From contig CAJTMX010000042.1 in assembly GCA_910577235.1 (NCBI GenBank), positions 1-32,583 on the forward strand: a stretch of DNA of 32,583 nt, in the 5' to 3' direction. This DNA comes from an uncultured Acetatifactor sp. GTDB taxonomy: Bacteria > Bacillota > Clostridia > Lachnospirales > Lachnospiraceae. The notes below the pieces were generated by a model, which was not told where the DNA came from, ran no database searches, and saw only the letters and a program-made list of their open reading frames with translations. Shown in pieces: positions 1-8,000 of the stretch; within the stretch, counting starts at the first letter, position 1; each line of letters starts with the position of its first letter. The position numbers were made by a program, and so were the translations under genes.

Positions 1-736
1 TTTCACTTATCGGATGCCCTTGATAATCGCCGCACTCTTGCTCCACAACAAATCCTGCTTCATCTAACCACTTATGTATTTGCTCAAGTGATGCAAAGTG
101 TTTCTCAGATGGAATTTCCTGCACTAAAGTACTTCCATCCGCAAGTATCATGTCAAACCTACGGATAAATCTGAACATTCTGCTCTCTGTGTCATAAACA
201 TTATCAAGCAACGCCATTTTTCCAAAGTTTCCATGACTGTCTGTACCTTCCCATACAATAATCGGATTGGGATTATAAAACCATTTCTCCGGATATTGTG
301 AGTATGCATAATCCACAAAAATGTGACCACCAACAACTAACGCATCCGCAGACTTCTGAATCATCAATTTTTGGGCTTGTTCATAATTCATATCAGATAT
401 AATATTGAATAAGAAATTAGCGCCTAAAGTTACCACATCAAATCCAGTACCCCAATCCTCATAAATCACATCGGCCTTATGCCATTTGATTTTTTCATTC
501 GTGATTTTTTGTGCGATCCTATCCAACATATACTCATCAGAATCAAGTCCCGTTACATCGTGTCCCGCTCTTGCCACAGGAACCGTGAAACGCCCGCTGC
601 CACAGGCAATTTCCAAAACTTTTTTTGGCGTTGTACCCATAAGCATGAGAGCAAGTTCTACATCATCCGTATAGGTTTCATTCAAGTCGTACATGTCAGC
701 ATTCCATTGAGCTATTATATCCTTTTCGTTATACAT
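1..736 (-). CDS. class I SAM-dependent methyltransferase, 3' end beyond window
   Basis: The reading frame opens at an ATG at 736 and stays open to the left edge, so about 245 residues are visible and the C-terminus is missing. The start follows TTGGAGGAAAA, a good ribosome binding site. Motif I is clear at about residues 36-60 (VLEIACGSGRF, then the acidic end of strand 2 in VTGLDSDEYML), followed by a motif II-like region containing FDVVTLGANFLFN. This is the Rossmann fold of methyltransferases that act on small molecules or RNA; the substrate cannot be read from sequence. It has its own promoter and a long structured leader, a pattern seen with inducible resistance genes. Related methyltransferases occur next to aminoglycoside resistance genes in Gram-positive elements, but the neighbour lies outside the window, so that link is only an inference. 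Confidence 0.85.
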   Translation of the reverse strand, partial: MYNEKDIIAQWNADMYDLNETYTDDVELALMLMGTTPKKVLEIACGSGRFTVPVARAGHDVTGLDSDEYMLDRIAQKITNEKIKWHKADVIYEDWGTGFDVVTLGANFLFNIISDMNYEQAQKLMIQKSADALVVGGHIFVDYAYSQYPEKWFYNPNPIIVWEGTDSHGNFGKMALLDNVYDTESRMFRFIRRFDMILADGSTLVQEIPSEKHFASLEQIHKWLDEAGFVVEQECGDYQGHPISE

Positions 737-755
737 TTTTCCTCCAATTATAGTG

Positions 756-785
756 CAGGAGGGTTAAAGTATAGTCGCCCTCCTG
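756..785 (-). promoter_or_regulatory. hairpin between leader peptide and methyltransferase start
   Basis: A perfect 8-bp inverted repeat, CAGGAGGG / CCCTCCTG, sits 20 bases before the methyltransferase ATG. Its 3' arm on the transcript contains CCTCC, which could instead pair with the GGAGG of the methyltransferase ribosome binding site. The two pairings exclude each other, which is the layout of a translational attenuator. The structure is seen in sequence; the regulation is inferred. Confidence 0.5.
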
Positions 786-820
786 TTCAATTTATTCTGG
801 TTATATTCCGATTTCTTCAT
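764..820 (-). CDS. candidate 18-residue leader peptide upstream of the methyltransferase
   Basis: A short frame, MKKSEYNQNKLNRRATIL, starts at an ATG at 820 and stops with TAA at 766-764. AAAGGA lies nine bases before the ATG. An in-frame ATG at 829 would add MIR but has no spaced ribosome binding site. The last codons (N-R-R-A) are encoded by one arm of the 756-785 hairpin, and the stop codon lies in its loop. Ribosome position on this peptide would therefore decide whether that hairpin forms. It fits a regulatory leader, but its translation is unproven. Confidence 0.4.
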   Translation of the reverse strand: MKKSEYNQNKLNRRATIL

Positions 821-847
821 CCTAATCATTCCTTTCTTTGTATATTT

Positions 848-900
848 GAAATATGCAACACATTATACTTAAATTGCATATTTTCATTCAGGCATATTTC
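848..900 (-). promoter_or_regulatory. mutually exclusive stem-loops in the methyltransferase leader
   Basis: Three related segments occur just downstream of the promoter. The segment at 848-858 can pair with 874-883 (10 bp, AAATATGCAA / TTGCATATTT) or with 892-900 (9 bp, GAAATATGC / GCATATTTC). Only one can form at a time. No U-tract follows, so this does not look like an intrinsic terminator. It may be an RNA switch or processing structure. Confidence 0.4.
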
Positions 901-916
901 CTATTGCCCCGAAGAG

Positions 917-945
917 ATTATAACATAGCTTAATTTGTATAACAA
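917..945 (-). promoter_or_regulatory. sigma-A promoter for the methyltransferase leader
   Basis: Read on the minus strand, TTGTTA is separated by 17 bases from TATAAT. Transcription would start near 910 and give a leader of about 170 nucleotides before the ATG at 736. The leader holds the alternative stem-loops, the short peptide and the proximal hairpin. A second TATAAT-like hexamer occurs inside the leader but lacks a good -35. Confidence 0.65.
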
Positions 946-1360
946 GCACTATGTTTCAAGATTCTTATCGCACTGGGATTATTCATATTTTTTCACCCCC
1001 TATTCCTTATGTTGAAAACTTAATGTTTCCGACTAAATTGATTCTGCAAATTTTCAGCCACAAAGAATAAATCTAAGAAAAAAAGGCCACTGCCATCTTA
1101 AAAGAGTCTTGCTGGCATACCCAACAAGACCCGAATATAACATATTAAATAACTTTTCTTTTTATGCATACGATTGCCCTAGTGCAAAGTACGATTTCCC
1201 CTGTGGCATCGTCTCTATGCCAATTGCAATCCTGCCAATTCCCCACTTCTTCAATTGGCATATCTGTATCTTCCCCATTTCCTCCCCCAAATTTTTTTCC
1301 ACTGAAAAGGATTGGGCTACCCCTCCGAAAGACTCTCGAATCCCCCAAAGAATCTCTCTG
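946..1360. other. intergenic stretch, no gene recognised
   Basis: This stretch lies between the methyltransferase promoter and the guaA terminator. Short frames exist on both strands but none has a ribosome binding site or a protein-like composition. The only structure I see is a modest stem-loop at 1106-1130 (GTCTTG / CAAGAC) without a U-tract. The strand is AT-rich and may be the worn end of an earlier insertion. Confidence 0.5.
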
Positions 1361-1405
1361 AAAAAACCTCCTTCCTCCTCTCTCCGAAAGGAAAAAGAGA
1401 GGAAG
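1361..1405 (-). terminator. rho-independent terminator of guaA
   Basis: On the minus strand, 26 bases after the guaA stop codon, a purine/pyrimidine hairpin (CCTCTCT pairing with AGAGAGG, with further pairing of CTTCC and GGAAG) is followed shortly by TTTTTT. This is a standard intrinsic terminator layout. Confidence 0.75.
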
Positions 1406-1430
1406 ATTGGTTCTGTAAGAACAATATCCC

Positions 1431-2723
1431 CTATTCAAATTCTATAGTGGCAGGCGGCTTAGGGCTCATATCATAGCATACACGGTTCACATTTTCTACC
1501 TCTGCCAATATCCTGCCCGTCACTCGCTCCAGCACGTCCCAGTCCACCTTCTCGATCGTAGCGGTCATGGCGTCCACTGTGTTGATGGCCCGAATGATCA
1601 CCATATATTCAAACACCCTGGCATTGTTCTTCATACCCACGGACTTGAAATCCGGTACCACAGTAAAGTACTGCCACACCTTCTTGTCCAGACCGGCCCG
1701 GGCAAACTCCTCCCGCAGGATGGCATCGGATTCCCGAACTGCCTCCAGTCTGTCTCTGGTGATCGCGCCCAGACATCTCACGCCAAGCCCCGGTCCCGGA
1801 AAGGGCTGACGGTATACCATGTCATGCGGCAGCCCCAGCTCCACGCCGCAGGCACGCACTTCGTCTTTGAACAGCTGTTTCAACGGCTCCACCAACTCAA
1901 ACTTCAGATCTTCCGGGAGTCCGCCTACATTGTGATGGGATTTCACCATTTTCGCCGTCTTAGTCCCACTCTCGATGATATCGGGATAGATGGTTCCCTG
2001 CCCCAGGAAATCGATTCCTTCCAGTTTTCTGGCCTCTTCCTCAAAAACACGGATAAACTCGCCGCCGATAATCTTTCTTTTTTTCTCCGGGTCGGCTACG
2101 TTTTCCAGTTTGCCCAGAAAACGCTCAGACGCGTCCACATAGATCAGGTTGGCGTGAAGTTCATCGCGGAATACTTTTACCACGCTCTCGGACTCGTTTT
2201 TACGCATTAAGCCGTGATTTACATGTACGCATACCAGCTGCTGGCCGATGGCCCTGATCAGCATGGCCGCCACCACGGAAGAGTCCACGCCGCCGGACAG
2301 CGCCAAAAGCACTTTCTTATCACCCACCTGGCTGCGGATCAGTTCAATCTGATCTTCAATGAAATTTTTCATGTTCCAGTTCTTATCAGCCTTGCAATCC
2401 TCAAACAGAAACTTTTCTAAAGTATCTTTATCAGGCAATGTCTTCAACTGCGTTTCGCATGCGGCCTGGGGATAATCAACCGATAACATCGGGAATCCCA
2501 GCTCGTACAGTTCTGATCTGATCTGTACCTCCTGCCCGTCAACTACCCTATTCTCACCGCCGTTGAGAATAATGCCCTTCACATTGGGAAGTGCCTTAAG
2601 CGCCTCCGCTGTAATGTCATGGGGATGAATCTCGCTGTACACGCCCATATCACGAATCTCACGGGCAATTACCGTGTTCTGTGTACTGCCTAAATCCAAA
2701 ATAACGATCATGTCCTGTTTCAT
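1431..2723 (-). CDS. guaA: GMP synthase with a degenerate, shortened glutaminase domain
   Basis: GuaA aminates XMP to GMP using ATP and ammonia, normally released from glutamine by an N-terminal class I amidotransferase domain. Start at 2723 is chosen because GGAGAAGGAG precedes it at proper spacing; the upstream in-frame ATG at 2798 has no such site. The protein is 430 residues, versus about 510-525 for the family. The ATP pyrophosphatase domain is intact: P-loop SGGVDS at residues 143-148, GQGTIYPD, and the conserved C-terminal dimerisation part ending KPPATIEFE. The N-terminal part begins like a normal amidotransferase (VILDLGS, IILNGG), but the nucleophile elbow GxCxGxQ is replaced by SVDYPQA, with Asp83 where Cys should be. 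Sequence then jumps to the linker, so the His-Glu pair is also gone. The enzyme should depend on free ammonia or a separate glutaminase. It has its own promoter and terminator. Confidence 0.93.
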   Translation of the reverse strand: MKQDMIVILDLGSTQNTVIAREIRDMGVYSEIHPHDITAEALKALPNVKGIILNGGENRVVDGQEVQIRSELYELGFPMLSVDYPQAACETQLKTLPDKDTLEKFLFEDCKADKNWNMKNFIEDQIELIRSQVGDKKVLLALSGGVDSSVVAAMLIRAIGQQLVCVHVNHGLMRKNESESVVKVFRDELHANLIYVDASERFLGKLENVADPEKKRKIIGGEFIRVFEEEARKLEGIDFLGQGTIYPDIIESGTKTAKMVKSHHNVGGLPEDLKFELVEPLKQLFKDEVRACGVELGLPHDMVYRQPFPGPGLGVRCLGAITRDRLEAVRESDAILREEFARAGLDKKVWQYFTVVPDFKSVGMKNNARVFEYMVIIRAINTVDAMTATIEKVDWDVLERVTGRILAEVENVNRVCYDMSPKPPATIEFE

Positions 2724-2831
2724 TGATAGTGTTCTCCTTCTCCTGTTATCAATTTGTTCGTTCGCTGCTGCACGGTTCCCGCAGGAAACTGTTCGCATCC
2801 ATGGCTTATCTCCAGTTGCTTGACTGATATA

Positions 2832-2860
2832 ATTATAAATTCTGCTGGGATTTTTTGCAA
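2832..2860 (-). promoter_or_regulatory. sigma-A promoter of guaA
   Basis: On the minus strand TTGCAA is followed after 17 bases by a perfect TATAAT. Transcription would begin near 2825, giving a leader of about 100 nucleotides. I looked for a purine riboswitch in that leader and did not recognise one. Confidence 0.75.
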
Positions 2861-2972
2861 TCCTTGTTTTTCCCTATGGAAATAGGTAATCAAACGGCTG
2901 CTTTGAAACATTATTCTCCCTGTCGGCGTGTACATAGCGGCGACAAATTAAAATAACATTCCGGTCACTTAT

Positions 2973-2988
2973 ATGGTGCTAGCACCAT
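2973..2988. repeat. 16-bp perfect palindrome upstream of guaA
   Basis: ATGGTGCTAGCACCAT is identical to its reverse complement. It lies 112 bases upstream of the guaA -35 hexamer and about 80 bases past the end of the AviRa-like gene. It has the size and symmetry of a dimeric repressor operator. No matching regulator gene is visible in the window. Confidence 0.5.
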
Positions 2989-3067
2989 GTCTTTCTTATC
3001 GTTAAAGGAGCTTTTGAATTTTAAAACACTCTTTCGACCTAACGTCACATTTGTAGACTGTTTACTG

Positions 3068-3814
3068 TCAGGTTAATCTGGGATTCACTAATCTAAATAT
3101 TTGAAATAAGCGTTTACCTATTACTTGTTTTTCTATCCTTTGGAAATTATCGGAATGAAACTTTTGTGACTTGTCTGAGCATATGGCAACTACAGTTTTT
3201 TCTTTAGTTACAGGTAACAGCTGGTCCAATAGATTGATATTATCTTTATTTCCATTCTGCCATTCAACAAGATTTCCATATGGAACATCTGTAAATATAA
3301 TATCTGCTTTAAAATTGAGATTATCTAATGGAAAATTTGATAAAATATCTGTTTTAAACGCTTTGCGCTCTATTTCATGTGTTGAATTTGCCAATATGTC
3401 CAATAAATTGGTTGCACTGTTTAATGCTTCGATATGTGAGCTTTTGTTGTGCAATGATAATAAATCATTTATTTGGCTTATTCTTTTTTTGAGTCCGTTT
3501 TTATCAAGCAACAATAAATTCTCATTGGTAAGCTGTATAGCATCATCACTTATGTCAGAGGCCACTATTGTATTTATTCTTTCAAAATTTAAAAAGCCAA
3601 GTACCGTTAGCAGATAACCGCCGCCACAGCAAGGATCATAAATGCATACACTATCCGGGTTATCTAAATGATGTAAACATCTACTAAATATTTCTTGTGC
3701 AAGCCTTACCGGAAAATTAGGATATCCTGCTCTATGAACTATTACTTTTCCACTTGCCAAATCTTCAAAATTCCTATTTTCACAATATTTGTATACCATC
3801 AGAGCATTCTCCAT
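3068..3814 (-). CDS. AviRa-like 23S rRNA methyltransferase
   Basis: The 248-residue product matches the AviRa family that I recall from avilamycin-producing Streptomyces, where AviRa methylates a guanine of 23S rRNA and gives orthosomycin resistance. Visible hallmarks are HRAGYPNFPVRLAQEIF near residues 27-43, the SAM-binding loop DPCCGGGYLLTVLG at 60-73, an acidic SAM-contact region VASDIS, and TDVPYG at 175-180 in the position of the catalytic motif. Length agrees with the family. The start is uncertain: ATG 3814 has a weak upstream site, while in-frame ATG 3799 is preceded by GGAG at nine bases. A strong promoter lies upstream. The actual methylated nucleotide and any resistance phenotype are inferred from family only. 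Confidence 0.75.
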   Translation of the reverse strand: MENALMVYKYCENRNFEDLASGKVIVHRAGYPNFPVRLAQEIFSRCLHHLDNPDSVCIYDPCCGGGYLLTVLGFLNFERINTIVASDISDDAIQLTNENLLLLDKNGLKKRISQINDLLSLHNKSSHIEALNSATNLLDILANSTHEIERKAFKTDILSNFPLDNLNFKADIIFTDVPYGNLVEWQNGNKDNINLLDQLLPVTKEKTVVAICSDKSQKFHSDNFQRIEKQVIGKRLFQIFRLVNPRLT

Positions 3815-3902
3815 ATACCAATCATATGATTTCTTCCATAATCCAATTTGCTAATTAATCCGGCGGCCTGTAAAGGAGAGTTGTTAGAAGTGTCCAGCAC
3901 AA

Positions 3903-3931
3903 ATTATATCACTTTTATTCTCTATTGTCCA
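3903..3931 (-). promoter_or_regulatory. promoter of the AviRa-like gene
   Basis: TGGACA and TATAAT are separated by exactly 17 bases on the minus strand. Transcription would start about 80-100 bases before the two candidate start codons. Confidence 0.65.
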
Positions 3932-4007
3932 CAAAATATAGGGTATGGCGGCCGTCACGATAATTTCCATTTTCTTATTCTACAAGTCATTTTCCATTCC
4001 CCATTTC

Positions 4008-4541
4008 TTATGCAAACAAATTTTTATTATTAATAAGTTCAATAATAACGTTTGTATTTTCATCAATGTGCTTTGTTCCATCAATCCGTATAACCGGGCA
4101 TTTCAAAGATTTTATCCATTCCTCAACAGTGTTCTCATCTCGGGATTCAACAAAACGGAAAAATCTTTCTTCCTGCTCAAATAAATCCCCGCCTGATAAC
4201 ATTCTATTGCCAAATTTCTGAAAGGAACGCTCTTTCACTCGTTGCATCCTAATATCTTTGGGAACATCAAGCAATATGGCGCATTGGAAAAATGAATATA
4301 TATCTTCCCCATAATCTCCTTTAACAGAAGCAAGAATAAAGTTTTCATGTGTTCTTATCTCAGACACCAAACGCTTCGCTACATCTTCACGGGTACGTGG
4401 AGAAACATATATGTAATTAGGGTTTGTTTTAGGAAAATACAAGTTTTCAATATCTATAAAATGATAATGTAACTTCTCTGCAAGAGTTTTCCCAAGTGTG
4501 CTCTTTCCCGTACCATTTAAACCACATATAATAATTCCCAT
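4008..4541 (-). CDS. small P-loop kinase-like ATPase (AAA_18/shikimate-kinase-like)
   Basis: The 177-residue protein begins with a Walker A loop, GLNGTGKST, at residues 7-15, followed by a core typical of small nucleotide or metabolite kinases: FIDIENLYF after strand 2, an Arg-rich lid region (MQRVKERSFQKFGNRM), and a C-terminal strand VIRIDGTK. The start at 4541 has AAGGAG six bases upstream. Such AAA_18-type proteins phosphorylate small molecules such as shikimate, gluconate or nucleosides, and some are resistance kinases; the substrate is not identifiable here. It lies between the AviRa-like gene and a flavodoxin-like remnant in the same orientation, with AT-rich codon use like both. No terminator is evident after it. 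Confidence 0.7.
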   Translation of the reverse strand: MGIIICGLNGTGKSTLGKTLAEKLHYHFIDIENLYFPKTNPNYIYVSPRTREDVAKRLVSEIRTHENFILASVKGDYGEDIYSFFQCAILLDVPKDIRMQRVKERSFQKFGNRMLSGGDLFEQEERFFRFVESRDENTVEEWIKSLKCPVIRIDGTKHIDENTNVIIELINNKNLFA

Positions 4542-4588
4542 TAATTCTCCTTAAGCAGCTTCTGATTTTGCTATTCACACAATAAATC

Positions 4589-4999
4589 CTATACTTCTTT
4601 TAAAACAAGTTCAATATATTCTCTTAATTTCTGTGTAAGCAAATTCCAATCATATTTTTGAATAGGAAAAATGTGTTCTTCTTCCAGGACACTTTGTACT
4701 GGTAATGATATTCCTGTATTCCATTCGGAATTATACGGAACGGTTTTACATTGAATGGTATCTAAAGCATTTGCTATTGTGTCATTTACCATTGCCTTAT
4801 AACTCTTTAATGCCCAATCAGAAGCACCACCATGCGAAATAATTCCTGCCGGTATTCCATATACTTCTGATTTATACCCATTATCTTTCCACCAATATAA
4901 AAAAGTAATCTCCTCCGTTTTTTCTAGCATCATACTTAATTTTGCAGGGATTGGAGCATAATGCGGCGATACAAAGAAAATGGCATGTGATTCCTCCCT
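4589..4999 (-). pseudogene. 5'-truncated flavodoxin-like NAD(P)H oxidoreductase
   Basis: The frame is open from 4999 but has no usable start until ATG 4933, inside a conserved segment. Translated upstream of that ATG it reads HAIFFVSPHYAPIPAKLS, which corresponds to the middle strand and loop of flavodoxin-fold reductases (…FVSPxYxxxxPAxLK…). The FMN phosphate-binding N-terminal half, about 65 residues, is missing, because an in-frame TAA at 5002-5000 and the end of the neighbouring operon lie where it should be. The rest (GIPAGIISHGGASDW and the C-terminal helix) looks intact. The 114-residue product starting at 4933 would lack most of the flavin site. I read it as a gene cut by a deletion or insertion. 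A chance GGGAGGA before an out-of-frame 16-codon frame adds no function I can see. Confidence 0.65.
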
Positions 5000-5024
5000 T
5001 TACATTTTAGTTACTGATCTTAAT

Positions 5025-5061
5025 ATCCGGCAGCAAACTATTCTCTAATTTGCTGCCGGAT
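5025..5061 (-). terminator. 13-bp perfect inverted repeat after the adhesin operon
   Basis: ATCCGGCAGCAAA and TTTGCTGCCGGAT form a perfect stem with an 11-nt loop, starting 4 bases after the stop codon of the 2441-residue protein gene. The position fits a terminator or 3' RNA-protecting stem. A clear U-tract is absent on the minus strand, so the assignment is tentative. Confidence 0.5.
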
Positions 5062-5064
5062 GTT

Positions 5065-8000
5065 TTACTGTTCTTCGCTTTCTTCTTCCTTGTGCTTGCG
5101 CCGAATGATGAGATATATCACCAGCGCCAGTGCAATGATTATCGCCAGCCATATAAAATAGCATATACCCAAGAATGTCGGGCAGATATGGCACAAGCTG
5201 CATTTTGCCGCCGGTTTCTTCTCACCGCCCTCCTGCATCTGGTACAGGATTGCGTAAGTGGAGAAGGCTTCCGTCTGTATGGTGATTGTTTCCGGTGCCT
5301 CGTCCAGATCTTCCATAAGCAGGTATTCGCCTTCGTGCGCCCGCATGATATAGAAATCCGCGGTAAGCCCCGCAAGCTCGTCAGGTATATCAAGGATGAT
5401 CACTACCGGCTCATTGGTCGCATGGATTGCGTTCCAGTCCCCACTGCCAATCCGCATATACATGGATATGTCAACATACATGCCCATGACAAGACCGGGA
5501 ATCTGCTCCTGGCAGTCTTCAATGCCCGTCACGATTACCTCCGCATCTTCTTGCGGCACGGCTTCAAGGTGTTCCACATCTATACGGATCTCAATGGTCT
5601 GTCCCTGTTCTGCCACTGCCAATTCTTCTTCGGAAAGGACCGCATGCGCTACGGCGACAGCATCCGCCACCCTTGCCGTGCAGACTGTTTCATCTACATT
5701 GTTCAGGGTAACGATCACCGCGCCTTTTCCTACTGCGTAAGTCTGACTTTCCGGCGTTGTATCCGGTGTCTGCGTCTGTGAAGGTTCTGATGGCGGCTGT
5801 GTTTCATTGTTTTCCGGTTCCGGCGTGGTTTCCGGTTTTCTTCCCTCCGGCTCGTTCTCTGTCACCGGGGGCGTAGTTCCCAGCGTTGGTGTAGGCTGCG
5901 GTGTCGGCATTGGTGTCGTTGTTTCGGTCGGTGGTTGTGTGGGCGGCGGCGTTGGCGTCGGTTCTGAACCGCCTCCATCATCGCCATTATTATCTCCACC
6001 GCCACTCGGAGGGTTATTCGCTTTCTTCTTGACACCCGCCACTGCTACTGTCTGATCTGCCCTTATGTCCGTAATGGTATAGGTATCATTTGTTAATTCC
6101 ACCTTCGCGCCATTTACCGTGACTGCAAAATCAGCAGTTTTCTGGTAGCCGTTACCCAGCGTGAAGCGGAAGGTGAAGCTGCCGCCCTCCTTCACGGGGC
6201 TTTGGCTACCTGCCTCCGCAGACAGGGTATAGCCTGTGCCTGTCTGTAAGGTGACGGTGTAGGCTGTGGTATAGACCGCATAGACGGTCATGTCCGCCGT
6301 GATGTTTGTGAATACGGCGGGCGTTGTCCCCTGTTCGTCAATACACCATGCGCCTACCGCATTTTCCTTCACCGGTACGGGCGGGATGTCCGTTAAGGAC
6401 ATACCATAATCCACGGATACTTCTATGTATTTCTGCCCGTCTACCATAAAGGTTACTTTAATCTGATAGGCACCTATCACTGCCGGCTCGCTTGGTTCAC
6501 TGGCAAAATTGGAGGCACCTACTTTTACACGCACGGTATAGGTTCCGGGTTCAAGCCCTATAATCTCGCCGCTTCCGTTTGCAGTCCCGCTCACCCATGT
6601 CTTTCCGCCATCTGTGGAAACCTCATAGGTGACATTTGCTGTCAGCCCGGTCAGCTTTCCGGTTCCGCCTGCCGTACTCACATCTACGCCTGTGGGTGTG
6701 GGTTTTGCCGGTCTTGTGGGAATCGGCAGGCTCTGTACATCACTGTCGAGCTTATCCTGCCCGTTGCCTTTGCACATAATGGACAGGGTGGTTCCAAGCT
6801 GGCTTTCATCAATCTTTATGGTTCCGTCCGCACTTACCGCTGCCGGCTTACCGCTTATGATATATTCCTCGCCCGGCTTAAATCCCGTCAGCGTTTCCTC
6901 CGTATAATTTATCCTTATGTCCGGTGTATCCAGCTTGGCAGCCGGTTTTTCACTGATGCTGACGGCGGCTGCTTCACTGCGGAAACTGACAGTATCCACC
7001 GCCTTGACGCGCACTTCATAGGTTCCTTTCCCCAGACCGCCAATCTGCCCGTCCGCCACCGCAGCAGATGTCCAGTTATCCTCCCATGTGCCATCGTCAT
7101 TCTGTTTCCTGTACTCATAAACCGTACCGTCAGATAAACCGGTAATCGCTCCATTCATTGCTCCCGGATAGGAAGCGTCAGCTGCTCCGGGCACAGGCGT
7201 TGCCGGTCGTTCCGGAATCGTTACTGCCGTTGTCCGGCTCTCCGGGAAAATACCGGAAACGGGATATCGGAAATAGATCGTCTGTCCCATATAGTCTTCC
7301 ACACTGCCTGCCGTGACAGGTGTGGTACAGCCCTGATCGCTGAAAGCCTCAATATCGCTTGTGGGCGCAAGGGTTTCCGCCTCATAGTCAATCCCCAGTT
7401 GATCCGGCGTAGGCGGCGTCGGCACGGTGCCAATCCTCGTCTCTCCGCTCTCCCTGGATGCAAAGCCGGTATCCGTTGCCGGATAGTACGCCCTGAAGGA
7501 ATAAGCAGTTTTAGGATTCAGCCCTTCAAATGCGGTGCTGTCCTGCCAGTTCCCCGTCCCATCCGTGCGGCGGTACTGTGCGCCGGTAATGGTCTTTAAG
7601 GTAATGCTGTTTTCCGTGCGGGTATTCAGCTCCGGGGCATTCGGTGCCGCAGGTCTTGCCGGGACAGAAAGGTTCTGTGCCGTGCTGTCACTGGTCTCAC
7701 TACCGTTGCCTTTTTTAATAATATTAAGATTGCTGTCAATCCAGCCTTCCTTTATCTGAATATGTCCTTCCTGATCCGCCGTACAGGTTTCTCCGTCTAT
7801 CAGGTATTCCCCACCCGGCACAAGCCCTGTCAGCTTTTCCTGCCGGTAATCAATCTTCGCCGCAGGCTCTTTTTCCGGTCCTTTCACTTTGAGGGTAATG
7901 ATTTTTTCTGCTGTATTTCCTGCATTGTCGGTGGTTGTGACCTTTATCTCCGTAACACCCGTGGATATCTGCGCCGCAGGGATAGTAAAGGAAACCTGTT

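Noticed and set aside
1145..1438. 97-codon minus-strand frame overlapping the end of guaA
   Set aside because: It spans the guaA terminator hairpin, which explains its basic run, and has no independent start signal.
2724..2831. purine riboswitch in the guaA leader
   Set aside because: I looked for the conserved three-way junction sequences and stems and did not find them.
5065..5200. sortase (LPXTG-like) anchor in the giant protein
   Set aside because: No LPXTG or close variant precedes the final membrane helix.
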